A DNA stretch of 12,359 nucleotides from Deltaproteobacteria bacterium UBA5799. GTDB lineage: Bacteria; Desulfobacterota; GWC2-55-46. Below, in pieces: positions 12,242-12,359 of this stretch. Below the pieces are notes generated by a model. It had not been told where the DNA came from, did not search any database, and worked only from the letters and a program-made list of their open reading frames with translations. Position numbers and translations under genes: made by a program. Position 1 is the first letter of the stretch; every line of letters begins with the position of its first letter. The DNA lies in contig DIDN01000081.1 of assembly GCA_002418185.1 (NCBI GenBank), positions 1 through 12,359 on the forward strand. The letters are read 5' to 3'.

Positions 12242-12359
12242 CAGGCTGCTGAAAAAGTCCATCTGCGTCGAAGGCTACGTCGCTTGACACTCCGGCGTAC
12301 AAGAAAAGTACGCCTCATTCCTCGCTCCTCTATTCCGATGGGGGCCTCGCATCTGGAGC
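12242..12359. repeat. Palindromic intergenic repeat / MITE-like element (right end cut by window)
   Basis: Non-coding DNA beginning CAGGCTGCTGAAAAAGTCC directly after valS. TCCATCTGCG (12258-12267) pairs with CGCATCTGGA (12348-12357) at 8 of 10 positions. Inside is a perfect 7-bp hairpin, GGCGTAC/GTACGCC (12294-12300, 12308-12314), with loop AAGAAAA. The sequence resembles a family I recall as dispersed intergenic repeats in deltaproteobacteria and related genomes, which starts CAGGCTG(T/C)TGAAAAA and ends in its inverse. The expected right terminus lies just outside the window. It has no coding capacity and may also act as a transcript end for valS. Confidence 0.65.

Overview
The window is GC-rich (roughly 60% by eye) and tightly coded, and every gene I can support lies on the + strand. 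All of the genes, including the housekeeping ones, use ATA for isoleucine and AGG for arginine freely, which is unusual for GC-rich DNA. That usage, a Gram-negative-type FtsH, and many receiver and chemoreceptor genes fit a deltaproteobacterial (Desulfobacterota) or Nitrospirota-like bacterium. This placement is an inference from style, not from a marker gene.

Layout. Bases 1-135 are the last 44 codons of a histidine kinase that enters from the left. 191-2677 is a receiver-GAF-PAS-PAS-histidine kinase protein. 2819-4735 is the membrane AAA+ protease FtsH. 4879-5532 is a NarL/LuxR-type response regulator with its own good promoter and a possible 8-codon leader peptide. 5793-6212 is a stand-alone receiver-like protein that lacks the phosphorylatable aspartate and the conserved lysine. 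It overlaps by 20 bases a methyl-accepting chemotaxis protein (6193-7479) that has two membrane helices but almost no periplasmic loop. After a non-coding stretch with an unusual G6/C11/T6 structure, 7806-9299 encodes a receiver followed by a long acidic linker, three 30-residue helical repeats and a C-terminal helix resembling the end of PopZ. A strong intrinsic terminator closes that gene. 9539-12229 is valyl-tRNA synthetase, preceded by a long leader. The window ends inside a palindromic intergenic repeat (12242 onward).

How the parts work together. Two housekeeping genes (ftsH, valS) are interleaved with a signalling island: two histidine kinases, a DNA-binding response regulator, a pseudo-receiver, a chemoreceptor and a receiver-scaffold protein. 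The most unusual pieces are the pseudo-receiver/sensorless-chemoreceptor pair and the receiver with PopZ-like architecture. A reasonable inference is a signalling module in which the pseudo-receiver gives the chemoreceptor cytoplasmic input and the receiver-scaffold protein assembles or positions a complex. No cheA, cheW, cheR or cheB is present here, so this remains a hypothesis. I see no tRNA, rRNA, CRISPR array, transposase or phage gene.
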